The notes under the pieces were generated by a model. It saw only the letters and a list, made by a program, of their open reading frames with translations. It was not told where the DNA came from and searched no databases. From NCBI GenBank assembly GCA_028274465.1, contig CM051455.1:111288261-111352260 (forward strand): a DNA stretch of 64,000 bases. The letters run 5' to 3'. The position numbers and the translations under genes are program-made. How positions within the stretch are numbered: position 1 is the first letter of the stretch; every line of letters starts with the position of its first letter. This document shows positions 54,214-64,000 of this stretch, piece by piece. The stretch is from Plantago ovata (taxonomy: Eukaryota; Streptophyta; Magnoliopsida; Lamiales; Plantaginaceae).

Positions 54214-55737
54214 GCTTGTCCTCAAGCAACTAAGCTAGACTCTAATACAAAAAACATGCAAGACACAAAATGGAGTTTCATGCCAAATAAAATGAACTAA
54301 TCTACTGAATCTACCAAATAACATATGAACAAAAACCATATAAATCAAAGCATGAAAAAAAGTTGAAGAATACCTCGATTGACTTATACTGATGCACATA
54401 AGCACTTATGTCAAGATAGTCTCTCGTAACATTCTCTACCTGGACCTAGTCAGTGACCACGTAATGAAGCATGCTAAGATACGAATGGTTGCCCCGTGTC
54501 TATGAAACTGAGGACTTACTGCTGTTCCACCATGTTAAGACTTTTCCTCAAAAGATGTCGAACCAGTACTGACTCTCATCAAACGAAGGAGGGTTCCCTA
54601 TAAAAGATAACACTCCCCTATTCTACCCATCTCTCAAGTAATGTCTTAAGCTATTCATCACTTCCTGAATGGCAGGACGAGGGTGGTCTAGAACAGATGA
54701 CACTTAAGACAAAAAAGATAAAAAATAGAAAAACACGATTACGAACATTACAAAAATGGAAAAGACTCAAACTTTGCTAAACTGCTATTTGGCTTTCTTT
54801 TTTGGACCCTTCTTTGCTTTTTTGGGGTCATTTCTTTTTTTTTCTTTTTTTTTTTCAGATTCTGTTTTTTCTTTTCCTTTTTCTCTTTTTTTTTTCTGGA
54901 ATTTTTCTTCTTTTTTTTCGATTTTTTTTTAGCCAACAGTAGCACAACAAAGAGAAAAACAAAATGACTCACACGAATTTCCCAAACCTATTCGAAAAAG
55001 AATAGGTTGGAGTACAAAATTTACGAAAAGGGAAAAATAAACTCACGATACGAAAATGAAAAACAGAAACAAGTCTAATGATGGTATAACCCCCTCCCCA
55101 AACCTATTCGGAAGAATAGGTTATAAACAAAGGATCACACAACCTCACACTACCTCCTTCCTGGGCATTTAGCAATCTCAAATCATGGTGAAGACTTGTT
55201 GCCTCTTAGGTACATAATTACTCGGGAAAACAACCATAAGACCCTAACATGCATCATCCTATTATAAAGGCCTTCGTGAACCGCAGTAGAGAAAACACCA
55301 CTAAGTGATGTCGAGACTACCAAGCTTAACTAAGTGCAATACATAAATGTCACAAGCCAAGCGAGAAAAACCTCAAACAAATTCATAGAGATGAAGCATA
55401 CGATTAATGGCATAGTTAGTTGATCTACCCAATAAAAAAGTTCAAAAAATTCGGCAATAAACTCCATATAAAACATGCAAGACTATCCTAGGATGAATGA
55501 AGTGAATGCAACCTAAAAAATCTAAGAAAGCAGTAAACGTGCAAATGCAAATGCAAACAAAGAACAAGATACTAATCGACACAAAGCCAAACAATACTTA
55601 ACATCATGGTTCACATCCCATCCCCCTTACGATTCTTAAGCTAGCCCCCTAGCAAAAGAGAATGAGTAATAAGAAGTGATACTAGATGTTACCGGAAGAT
55701 TTGGCCTCGGTCGACTGAGAGTGGACATGTAGAAGGA
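54214..55737 (-). repeat. Long 3' non-coding region of element B
   Basis: No gene. Minus-strand sequence aligns with A2 28130-29473: the block at 54405-54605, the low-complexity pyrimidine/purine tract (54795-54930), and hairpin-purine motifs (54980-55011, 55090-55124). Similarity across two diverged families in non-coding DNA suggests an RNA-level function. Confidence 0.8.
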
Positions 55738-56214
55738 CTAATCATCGGGATGGTAGTCCCCATAAAAGTCACTCCACATGTCATTCATGAGCTCATTGGA
55801 CTGTCGTAGAGCTTCCTGCTGTTGCTGGATGAGCTGCTGCTGCTTCCACATGTGCTGCCTATCCTCTCGGCGATGCTCCTCGAATATCTCCCAATCGCGG
55901 TTGTGCTGGACAATGTGCCTGTCGATGTCCTGTCGCATGGCCGCGTTGTTGGCATCAATTCTGTCAAAACGGCTGTCGAGGTAGGTACGGAATTCAGAGA
56001 AGTCAAATCCTCAAAACCCATGTGGTGCTCCAGGCGGTGCATGCGGTGCTTGATGGACAAACGGAATATCTGGGATAGGGGCTTCGCCAACATCGACCTC
56101 CATAGCATCCTCATGATCGGAATCATTTGGCTGGAACGGTGCTCCTACATCAGCAGCGGCTGCTGTGGGGTTCCTCAACTGATACCTGTTGAGCTGTACC
56201 TCAATGGTCGAGGG

Positions 56215-56985
56215 TGTAATGCCCCAGATTTCAGAAGCGTAAAAGGGTTGAGAACGCTACTCATACCAACAAGGTGCACCTTTCTTTTCGGGAATCCACC
56301 TATAAGAACTTCAGAGTTAAGCGTGCTTTCTCTGGAGCAATTCTAGGATGGGTGACCCACTGGGAAGTTCCCGGTGTGCGCACGAGTGAGGATAAAGTGC
56401 GCGGATTAGAATCCGTGTTGGTCTGTGGGGCCAGCATATCACCCTCGAGAGCGCCCATGAGTAACCTTCCCAGCCCGTTGGGCTGGGTCTCGGCCCGTTA
56501 GTGGGCCGGGTCGTTACAAGTGGTATCAGAGCGGGACTATCCGGAACTGCAGGAGCTAAGTGCCATACGGGGCAAAGTGCTACACTGTATGGCCGGTGGG
56601 AGCCACCTCTTGATCCCGTAGGGGCCACCTCTAGAATCCTGCACGGATGGTTGGTCTCGGGATAGCGCGCAACGAGGACGTTGCGCAATTTAAGAGGGGG
56701 TGATTGTAACGCCCCAGATTTCAGAAGCTTAAAAGGGTTGAGAACGCTACTCATACCAACAAGGTGCACCTTTCTTTTCGGGAATTCAACTAGAAGAACT
56801 TCAGAGTTAAGCGTGCTTGCTCTGGAGCAATTCTAGGATGGGTGACCCATTGGGAAGTTCCCGGTGCGCGCACGAGTGAGGACAAAGTGCGCGGATTAGA
56901 ACCCGTGTTGGTCTGTGGGGTCAGCATATCACCCTGGAGAGCGCCCATGAGTAGCCACGCCGGCCGGATTTGTCGGGTCATTACA
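56215..56985 (+). mobile_element. Cassandra TRIM, copy A
   Basis: LTR 56215-56518, PBS TGGTATCAGAGC 56521-56532, short non-coding middle, purine tract AAGAGGGGGTGAT (56692-56704), LTR 56705-56985. Each LTR carries a 5S rRNA-like stretch (AGTTAAGCGTGCTT, then CTAGGATGGGTGACC) with the internal pol III control region. No protein is encoded. The two LTRs differ in type: 304 bp (with GCCCGTTGGGCTGGG end) and 281 bp (with GCCGGCCGGAT end). Confidence 0.93.
56256..56375 (+). other. 5S rRNA-like segment in Cassandra LTR
   Basis: TCATACC, AGTTAAGCGTGCTT, CTAGGATGGGTGACC and TGGGAAGT follow the order of plant 5S rRNA with a diverged middle. Equivalent segments lie at about 56746-56865 (+), 57134-57253 (-) and 57601-57720 (-). 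They are retrotransposon parts, not ribosomal genes. Confidence 0.85.
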
Positions 56986-56990
56986 AGTCT

Positions 56991-57761
56991 TGTAATGACC
57001 CGGCCCACTAACGGGCCGAGACCCAGCCCAACGGGCTGGCAAGGTTACTCATGGGCGCTCTCCAGGGTGATATGCTGGCCCCACAGACCAACACGGGTTC
57101 TAATCCGCGCACTTTATCCTCACTCGTGCGCGCACCGGTAACTTCCCAGTGGGTCACCCATCCTAGAATTGCTCGAGAGCAAGCACGCTTAACTCTGAAG
57201 TTCTTATAGGTGGATTCCCGAAAAGAAAGGTGCACCTTGTTGGTATGAGTAGCGTTCTCAACCCTTTTACGCTTCCGAAATCTGGGGCATTACAATCACC
57301 CCCTCTTAAATTGCGCAACATCCTCGTTGCGCGCTGTCCCGAGACCAACCATCCGTGCAGGATTCTAGAGGTGGCCCCTCCAGGCTCAAGAGGTGGCTCC
57401 CACCGTCGATACGGTGTAGCACTTTGCCCCGGATGGCACTTAGTTCCTGCAGTTCCGGATAGTCCCGCTCTGATACCACTTGTAACGACCCGACCAATCC
57501 GACCGGCGTGGCTACTCATGGGCGCTCTCCAGGGTGATATGCTGGCCCCACAGACCAACACGGGTTCTAATCCGCGCACTTTGTCCTCACTCGTGCGCGC
57601 ACCGGGAACTTCCCAGTGGGTCACCCATCCTAGAATTGCTCCAGAGCAAGCACGCTTAACTCTGAAGTTCTTCTAGTTGAATTCCCGAAAAGAAAGGTGC
57701 ACCTTGTTGGTATGAGTAGCGTTCTCAACCCTTTTAAGCTTCTGAAATCTGGGGCGTTACA
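56991..57761 (-). mobile_element. Cassandra TRIM, copy B, inverted
   Basis: Minus strand: LTR 57481-57761 (281-type), PBS 57467-57478, middle, purine tract near 57295-57307, LTR 56991-57294 (304-type). It joins copy A tail to tail across AGTCT (56986-56990). GAGGG flanks only the outer ends of the pair (56210-56214, 57762-57766). Confidence 0.93.
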
Positions 57762-58600
57762 GAGGGTGAAAGGGCAGCGACCTCGCAATCCCCCCTCCTC
57801 AATATCATCAACCCCATGATATATGCAGTATGCTGTGATGAAGCTTGGGAAGATGAAAGGCTTCCTATTCTTTTCCCAGTGGCGCTCGTACTCCTCATAC
57901 ATAATGTGCCCTATGTCGATCTGATGTCCGTCTATGAGGCAGTAGAGGAGCTCAGCGTAGTAGGGCTGAATCCATGTGTCATTCTTCCTCGGGATCAAGT
58001 CGGAGATGCAAAATTTCATCATCACCTTAGCTTCGATGCTAAGGTCGCTATAACTGATCCGTCCAGGTGCTGCCCCGACTTCCGGATATCGGTACTCCCT
58101 GTTGCAGATCACGTCGGTGATGTGTCTCCCTATCCCCCTAGCGGTCCTCGAATACAAGTAGGCGTGGTCGCTCCCTGTGAATTCCAGGTTCCCGAAATGG
58201 ATGAAGGAAGAAATGTACTCTGGGTTCCATGGTATAATCAGGCCTCGGACTAGCACCCCATTCTTCTCGTCGAGATCCGTGTATCCAGTGTAGAAATCTC
58301 GGAGGAGGCTCTCGTCGTACCCTTTGAACCTGTTGGAACTGTACCATGCCCAATTCCTTTGTGACCCCAAACGTGACAGCGTCCTATATCCCGCTCTATC
58401 CGCCGCGGACTCAGGAATGTCAATCCTCCTATCTGGGATGATCGACCTTCCTCCGTTAGCCATCTCCGCCTCTAGCCTTTGTCGCACCTCTATCGCAACG
58501 GCAAACAACTCGTAAAAATCATGAGATGGTTGGGAGCTTGATGCCACTCCCTTCCCCTTTTTGCTAGAGCCGGCTCTCCTTGTTCTCGGTGCAATGATTC

Positions 58601-58625
58601 CTACAAACAGCAATTAGTATCTTGT
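58601..58625 (-). promoter_or_regulatory. Splice acceptor signals before ORF2 of element B
   Basis: Minus-strand TACTAAT (58619-58613, a perfect branch-point form) followed by TGCTGTTTGTAG and the first ORF2 codons. Position matches CTAAT...TTTTTTCTAG before ORF2 in A2. Confidence 0.55.
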
Positions 58626-59724
58626 ACGATGCAAAACAGACCTATGCAAATGTAAATATACGAGTGAACAAACGAGTAAAATTCTCAAAAATCCAACTCC
58701 TCAAAAACCCAAAACCTAGTCTAGCTAATTCATTACGCAACATATCAATGTAACTACTACAATAACATATCACATTATGCTCTTGCTAACAACAAATCCC
58801 TTGAATCACAAGGTTCAATCCATACCACAAAAATCAAAATCTAGCATAAATCCTCAATCTCATCTATCATGCATTCTTCCAATACATCCATCAATTTCAT
58901 ATCAATAAACACATGTTTAAACATGGAATGAAAGTAAGAGAGACAATTCCCTAACAAGACATATATCATCATATTAGCAAAAATCTAAAATCATCAAACC
59001 AAGCCTAATTGAACATGTAATTGACAATGAAATACGAATCTAATCACATAAAACATCAACCCATACATCATACAAGCCTAATTGAAGCATAAATCAAAAA
59101 ATCCCCAAATTGTAAAAATTAGGGTTCATGTGATAATACCTCAAATCCGGAAATTGAATGATCTAGGAAGAAATTTGTTCGGATAGAAATATAGAGCACG
59201 TAACGGGCTTCGAATGAAGCTAAAGAACACACAAAATGATGGAGAGATGAAGAAGTTATGAAGATTTGAAGTTATTTTGAATATGGAGGAAATTTTTGAG
59301 TTTGGAAGATGAAAATGGAGGAAAATGTGGGTTTGGGGAAGAAACCACCGTTTTTAGAAATCTGGTGGTATGGGGCGGTTCGCCCCACCCCTGGGGCGGT
59401 GGGGCGGACCGCCCCGTGCGGGGCGGTTCGCCCCCCACTCCTAGGTGGGAGACGAACGTTTTTTTTGAAATAAAAATGCGGTTTCAGTCCCCGAAAAGTT
59501 TTTAGTCCCCAAAAAAATCATTTTCCTCAAAAAATCACTCGAAAAGTCGCACTCGAACACAACATAAGCACATACGACACAGAACCGAACAAATTCACAT
59601 ATGAAAAGCAAATTGTTCAAGTATGAATGCATGCAATAAAGCGGTAAAGAGAGCGATAAAAACCCCGGGTTGCCTCCCGGATAGCGCCATTGTTTAAAGT
59701 CTCTGACTCGACTCCTGTCTTTGC
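58626..59724 (-). repeat. Spacer between protease and ORF2 of element B
   Basis: About 1.1 kb, AT-rich, with the GGGGCG-NNN-CGCCCC palindrome cluster at 59372-59436. No gene. Confidence 0.75.
59372..59436. repeat. GGGGCG-NNN-CGCCCC palindrome cluster (B spacer)
   Basis: Three units (loops GTT, GAC, GTT) in 65 bp, in the same place as the A2 spacer cluster. Confidence 0.88.
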
Positions 59725-60507
59725 CTATCTTTTCCTTCTGAGGGTACTAGACTTACCTTTCATGAGTCTCCTTCCCGTGCCTCGATCCTGTGAATAAGAG
59801 TGAACATAGACGTTAAGACCACGGTAATCAATAGTGTTAGAAGTATCGGGTGGATCAGGTGGATCTGATATGGCTTGCAACACATGTTGCTTGCCATCCA
59901 CTTCGATAGTGCAAGTCCTTTGGTAGATGTCCATCACGGAGCGTAGCTTAGTCAAAAATGTTCGTCCTAAGAGTACGACGTCCCCCGTTCCTGGTGCTGA
60001 TGCTGGCATAATTACAAAATCGGTGTGGACAGAGGCTTCACCAATTTCGACTAATACATTCTTCACTACGCCTTCGGGTTTCACAAGGGATCCATCCGCC
60101 AGTTGCACAATAGCCTTATGCACAGTTAGTTCTCCAAGGTTACTCTTCTCGAAAACATTCAAAGGGAGCACATTAGAGTAGGATCCTGTGTCTAGTGTGG
60201 CTCGGACATCTTCAAGCTCCCCAATCCCGACCTTAATGTCGAAACTTTGAGGGAGTGGCTCGGGATCCTCTTGCTCCTCTTCACTCTTGTTAGTACCAAG
60301 GTCCTTTTCTTCTTCTTCAGCTTGTGGGGGCAGTTCCCTCTTGCAACTCTCGCACTTAGCAACCTTCTTGATGGTGATTTCAACAGGTAGATCACCCACT
60401 AAGTTAATGGACAACGATTTCTCAGTGTTGCTGGGCAGTTTGCCTTGCTCCCTACTTGCTCCTCGGTCGATCAACTCTTGCATCTTTTGATGGGCAAGCC
60501 TAGTGCT
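59725..60507 (-). CDS. Gypsy protease of element B
   Basis: Minus-strand frame in register with gag, separated from it by one TAG at 60508-60510. After QELIDRGASREQGKLPSN it has the active site RATLDTGSYSNVLPL (DTG at 60184-60192), IVQLADGSLVKPEGVV and VVLLGRTFLTKL. The motif is complete and the frame open for 252 residues after the first Met, so this is the best-preserved protease here. The ORF ends with a Lys/Arg tail; no RT follows. Confidence 0.88.
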   Translation of the reverse strand, partial: STRLAHQKMQELIDRGASREQGKLPSNTEKSLSINLVGDLPVEITIKKVAKCESCKRELPPQAEEEEKDLGTNKSEEEQEDPEPLPQSFDIKVGIGELEDVRATLDTGSYSNVLPLNVFEKSNLGELTVHKAIVQLADGSLVKPEGVVKNVLVEIGEASVHTDFVIMPASAPGTGDVVLLGRTFLTKLRSVMDIYQRTCTIEVDGKQHVLQAISDPPDPPDTSNTIDYRGLNVYVHSYSQDRGTGRRLMKGKSSTLRRKR

Positions 60508-61880
60508 CTATTCCAACCTATCGAGCCTTGCCCTAGTCTTCTCAGAATCTTCTTCATAATGTTTGAGAAAACTTTGTGTATGATCAACCATCTTCTGCAA
60601 GTTCTCCATCAGTTGAGCCGACTTCGACTTCGGTGGCTCTTTCGGAGTGGGGTTTTCGCAGTGGTCATTACCATAGTTTGGCCTACTACGGTCTTGGTTA
60701 GGTCCATAAGTTTGGTTAGCCGGTGCATATCCTTGATTGTTACGGTATCCTCTTCTCCAGAATCCACCTCGATGATTCCTACCGTCTTGTCCGTAGCTAA
60801 CTTCTTGAGTGCCAAACTCCGTAGCAAAGGCTTCTTCTTCGCCTCCTCGAGCCCAGTTGCCATCATCGTATGCCAGCTCCGATCTACACATATGAGCCCC
60901 ATGCCCATAGTTCTTGCAAATTCGGCATACTTCGTTTGAAACAGTTGTTCCGGTGGCGCTCTTGAGGACTTGCTTCAATTCGTTGGTAAAGCACTCGAAT
61001 TGATCCCCATTCCCCATGTACATAGGGGCTTCTTGTGTCGGTGGAGCTTCAGGTCCACGTCTCCTAACCATTGCTCTTGGGTCCTTGAACTGCGAACCCT
61101 TAGCAAGCCTTTCGAAAACAGCCCAGACGACTTCTGCGGTTTCCTCCCAAATATTGCCTCGGCATTGGAAATCCACCACTTGTTGGTTCTCGAAGGTTAG
61201 TCCATTGTAGAAGTGTTGGACTAAGTCGGAAAGTTCAAAACCATGGTGAGGGCACTTGTTCGTGAGATCTTGGAATCTCTCGAACGCGGTGTAGATGGTC
61301 TTATCATAGTCCTGCTTGAATCCAGTGATTCGCGCCTTAAGTGCGGTAGTCAAGGTGTGAGGGAAGTATTTCTCCATGAAAGCTGAAAAAAACTTTTCCC
61401 ATGTGTCCAGCGAGCCGGCTGGTAGAGAACTCAGCCATGACTTGGCTCTGTCGCCAAGTCCCATAGCAAAAACCTTCATCCTTAACTCATCCGTCGTTAT
61501 GTCAGCTCCGGGTCGTGGGAGTTGGTTGACGAAATCATCGATATCGTGCAAGTACCCCATCACATCTTCCCTTGATAAGCCATAGAACCTCGGAAGTTGT
61601 TGGAATGCGTGGTTCTTGATCTCTAGATCTCGGGTTGCAGACGAAAGAACAATCGCCAGTCCCCTCATACGATCCTTGGTGGGTTGAACCCATGCCTTCA
61701 GTGGTCTAGCTTCTGCCATTCCGTCATTTCCTTGAAAAGAATGTGTAGAGATTCAGAGAAATCGGTTTCCTCTAGTGCGCGCCTTTCAAGTAGTCGCCTT
61801 CTTTGGTGGTAGACTCTGTCGATCTCAGCAATTGAATCAGCAGGCGATGTTCCTGCAGAACGTGTATGCGGCATACACAA
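60508..61880 (-). pseudogene. gag: Gypsy gag of element B (Athila-like)
   Basis: The N-terminus is on 61880-61726 (MPHTRSAGTSPADSIAEIDR), with a frameshift near 61725; then a frame open for 403 residues from MAEARPLKAWVQP. Capsid region with GDRAKSWLSSLPAGS and KCPHHGFELSDLVQHFYNGL; zinc knuckle CRICKNYGHGAHMC (about 60928-60887); Gly/Asn/Arg-rich tail; stop TAG at 60508-60510 in frame with the protease. Homologous along its length to gag of A1/A2 but clearly diverged. Confidence 0.88.
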
Positions 61881-61999
61881 TCTGTAACAGACTAGGAAAG
61901 CTGTATCAGAGAGAGATTAAAAAGGAAAAACTAAAACTAAAAGAATTAGGAATCTAAAGCTGTAAATATAAACAAATTAAATAGAAAAAAGGAGTATAG

Positions 62000-62017
62000 T
62001 CCCCGGCAACGGCGCCA
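62000..62017 (-). promoter_or_regulatory. Primer-binding site for tRNA-Asp, element B
   Basis: Minus-strand TGGCGCCGTTGCCGGGGA, three bases after the 5' LTR; full match to the plant tRNA-Asp 3' end. Confidence 0.95.
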
Positions 62018-62020
62018 ATT

Positions 62021-63322
62021 TGATGAACGCGGATTTGTCAGGTCCCAGTTCAGTCAAATAAATTTGTTATTTAGCCAAAGACAATCCACAACTACAACGA
62101 AAACCGTAGTGTAGCTGTAGAATGACTTGAGTGTCGTTCTCTCAGGACTATAACTTGCTTTATATATTTAACAAGAGAATATAAAAACAGCAGACAGATA
62201 GAAATAGGGGGTTTCTAGCAGATAATGGAGATTGGAGATAGTATGGTCCTTCTTAACATAATGGGTCGATAATCATGCATAAATTCCTCGGTCTTGCATA
62301 GATATCTTTGAATCAATCTAGTGTCCTGTTGCAAGTATTAAGCACTACGAAGATAATTTGGTCTGACTAGTCAATCACGATTGTCCTAATGTGTTCCGTA
62401 ATTATTCAACACTACGAAGATAATTGGTCTGATGGTCGCCCAGTGTCCAATTGTGCATAACAATCAATACAACATACGAGGATTTTGGTTACAACTGATC
62501 AACGAAATAAAGCAATGACACGGAGTATAATGCGCGATATAGCCATTAGCATGATTATCTTCCCTTCGCTAAGAATTCACATACTACCACTAATGATAAG
62601 TTTAGCTACTCATAATAGGCATGCAATCAACATAAATCATAGAAGAAAACATATTGAAAGATAAATAAAATAAGTAGAATAAAACGGTAAGATACAAAGT
62701 TACCGAAGGTTGTCAATCTCCGGATGATTGCGATCCTACGAGCTCCAAACTGCTATGAAAAAGTATCCCCTAAGCTACGGAACTCCCAGGACAGGCCCCG
62801 GGAAGTTCCTACCTAAAACTATAGAGAGAGGTGAGAAAGTAGGTCTGGAAAGATATGGTTTTCGGAGAAAAACTGAGCACTATATATAGGCCACGAAATA
62901 TCACGGGGCGGTATAGGCCCCGAAATATCACGGGGCGGTTCGCCCCAGCCATGCGGCGGTTCGCCCCCCGGTATTTTTGCGGAATTCCGCATTTTCGACG
63001 CGGTTTTGGATTTCTTCACCTTTTCGGACTCGGTTTCTGACTTCTAGTGGCCTTCTAACCTCCAGATTCGACCCCTAGACTCCAAATCCTATCCGGAAAC
63101 CTTCAGATACTCGAAATAGGCTTCTGGAACACCAATTCCTTGTCAACTTCAATATAATTGCCCGGAAATCCTCGAATTTCAACCAAAACCTGTAAAATAA
63201 AATCTAAAGGGAAACGTGACACTATTCTAATAAAATGTATTAAAATATAGCTAAATTAACATAGAGGATAGCTAAAATAGGTGAAAAAGATTCGAATGAA
63301 AGTGTAAAATACACATTCATCA
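62021..63322 (-). repeat. 5' LTR of element B
   Basis: 1302 bp; near-identical to the 3' LTR except for a 28-bp repeat around the GGGGCGGT palindrome (62890-62940) and scattered changes, so the insertion is fairly young. TATA at about 62878-62887; U5 hairpin 62124-62148; palindromes 62903-62969. Confidence 0.93.
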
Positions 63323-63327
63323 TTAGG

Positions 63328-63619
63328 ATAAGAAAGGATCATGAATATTCTCTGGATATCATGTTACCATACTTATCACCTAGTATCTTTCAATATTATC
63401 TTTCCATCTTTATCTTTATTTTACCTTATCGAATTGTAATTCCTCCACTATGTAAGTGGCTCATTATTTTCATTAATAGACAAGTTGATTATGTTGAAAT
63501 ATGCCTAGAGTCATTAACTCTATCCAAAGACCTGCAAAAGGTGCCTATTCTATGGCTATGGAACAAGTCACCGTGATGACTGCCGCCCGAATCGGTTCAA
63601 TCCGACGAAGATCTCATCA
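63328..63619 (+). repeat. Putative short LTR, right piece
   Basis: Continues the sequence cut at 52918 (GGTTAAGTTAGG-ATAAGAAAGG join) and ends GATCTCATCA two bases before a PBS-like site. No second LTR is in the window to confirm it. Confidence 0.4.
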
Positions 63620-63621
63620 CT

Positions 63622-63633
63622 TGGCCTCAGAGC
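63622..63633 (+). promoter_or_regulatory. PBS-like site at right edge
   Basis: TGGCCTCAGAGC matches the copia PBS TGGTATCAGAGC at 10 of 12 positions and is followed by CATGG. Confidence 0.45.
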
Positions 63634-63683
63634 CATGGTTATTTGAAGATCTATACTACATTTCTGCAAGCTACTCTGTTAGG

Positions 63684-64000
63684 ATGAGTCTCCTACAAGA
63701 CTTGGAAAAGCTGGATGGAGAAATGGAACGAGTCTCCAAGCTCATGAAGAGGAAAAGGCGATGGCAAGGTGAAAGGGGAGTCGATCGGGCTGGACAACCC
63801 CGGATCGGATATCTCGGCCGATGCCAGCAGCGGGGAAGAGGAGGAGAGAACGGTGCGAAGAAGGAGAAGGAAGAGGAAGGCCGTATCATGGCCAATTCCC
63901 AACCACCACCTCCGTTCCCGTCAACACCAACCACGCTGGCTCGGCACAACCCCGAGAAATCCAAGTTGGAAGAGAAAGAAGATGGGAAGGGATCTCAGAT
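63684..64000 (+). CDS. Open frame running off the right edge, unknown
   Basis: ATG at 63684 (MSLLQDLEKLDGEMERVSKL) opens a frame of 105 codons with no stop to the window end: a short helical start, then Lys/Arg/Glu- and Pro-rich sequence. Other frames here are also fairly open because of GC content. It may be the gag start of the element whose LTR precedes it, or a captured host fragment; I do not recognise it. Confidence 0.3.
   Translation, partial: MSLLQDLEKLDGEMERVSKLMKRKRRWQGERGVDRAGQPRIGYLGRCQQRGRGGENGAKKEKEEEGRIMANSQPPPPFPSTPTTLARHNPEKSKLEEKEDGKGSQ

Larger units (their letters stand above)
55738..58600 (-). pseudogene. ORF2 of element B, split by Cassandra pair
   Basis: Starts after the acceptor-like TTTGTAG at about 58601 with IAPRTRRAGSSKKGKG; the codon matching ORF2's Met in A2 is ATT. 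The folded part (58520-57790) has NWAWYSSNRFKGYDESLLRD, FYTGYTDLDEKNGVLVRGL and AKVMMKFCISDLIPRKND, clearly the same family as A2 ORF2. The coding sequence is interrupted at 56210-57766 by the Cassandra pair and resumes on the far side with a Gln/Arg-rich helical end (HNRDWEIFEEHRRED) to a stop at 55738. A frameshift near the G-run at 57800 is likely. Confidence 0.75.
52919..63322 (-). mobile_element. Gypsy element B, non-autonomous: gag-pro plus ORF2
   Basis: 10404 bp including an inserted Cassandra pair; about 8.9 kb without it. Ends TGATGAATG...CGTTCATCA, flanked by TTAGG (52914-52918, 63323-63327). On the minus strand: 5' LTR, tRNA-Asp PBS, gag, protease, spacer with palindromes, ORF2, 3' non-coding region, PPT, 3' LTR. 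No RT, RNase H or integrase. Same plan as A2 although the LTRs and proteins are clearly diverged. Confidence 0.94.

Noticed and set aside
56256-57720. Genuine 5S rRNA genes
   Set aside because: The 5S similarity is diverged in the middle and lies inside LTRs that have a PBS and purine tract; this is the Cassandra TRIM arrangement.
56842-58613. Protein-coding frames across the Cassandra pair
   Set aside because: Long frames on both strands come from the inverted repeats and GC content; Cassandra has no protein.

Overview
This window is plant nuclear DNA made almost entirely of nested LTR retrotransposons, most likely from a flowering plant (a eudicot is my guess; the species cannot be read from the sequence). 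Support: Ty1/copia and Ty3/gypsy proteins, primer-binding sites for plant initiator-Met and Asp tRNAs, two Cassandra TRIM copies whose LTRs carry 5S rRNA-like sequence, plant-type TATA boxes and splice signals, and a fragment of a plant GH38 alpha-mannosidase gene. No intact host gene, tRNA gene or CRISPR array was found. There is one 100-N scaffold gap (39354-39453).

Layout. 1-2391: minus-strand copia element (protease, zinc knuckle, gag, 5' LTR) running off the left edge. 2456-9363: an old copia LTR split by a 950-bp TIR element (2947-3896) and by gypsy element A1 (4052-9061, TSD CCTCC). 9364-18509: LTR of a SIRE-like copia ('copy 2') split by a solo gypsy-B LTR (9396-10455, TSD GCAAT) and by a minus-strand copia ('copia M', 11400 to about 18235). 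18512-31073: interior of copy 2, split by gypsy element A2 (21094-30505, TSD ACAGT) and a 199-bp insertion. 31074-49085: a long SIRE-like copia ('copy 3') with gag, pol, a large third ORF region and both LTRs; its pol region appears twice, either side of the N gap, probably an assembly artefact. 49086-51792: decayed copia pol plus its 3' LTR. 51793-52824: host alpha-mannosidase fragment. 52919-63322: gypsy element B on the minus strand (TSD TTAGG), carrying a tail-to-tail pair of Cassandra elements (56215-57761, TSD GAGGG). The outer flanks of B look like a short copia-type LTR with a PBS-like site near 63622.

The most interesting biology lies in two related gypsy families, A and B. Both have Athila-like gag and protease and a tRNA-Asp primer site but no reverse transcriptase, RNase H or integrase. 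In the usual pol position they carry a second ORF of the 'plant transposon protein' type, preceded by splice-acceptor-like sequence. Both also carry a long conserved 3' non-coding region and clusters of short palindromes with the core GCG-NNN-CGC. They look like non-autonomous elements that must borrow polymerase and integrase. Separately, the SIRE-like copia has, between pol and its third ORF, a run of about eight hairpins with different stems but a near-constant ACRGGNA loop, followed by a purine tract and a TATA box about 140 bp before the third ORF. Nearly every coding region carries frameshifts or stops, so most elements here are probably inactive.
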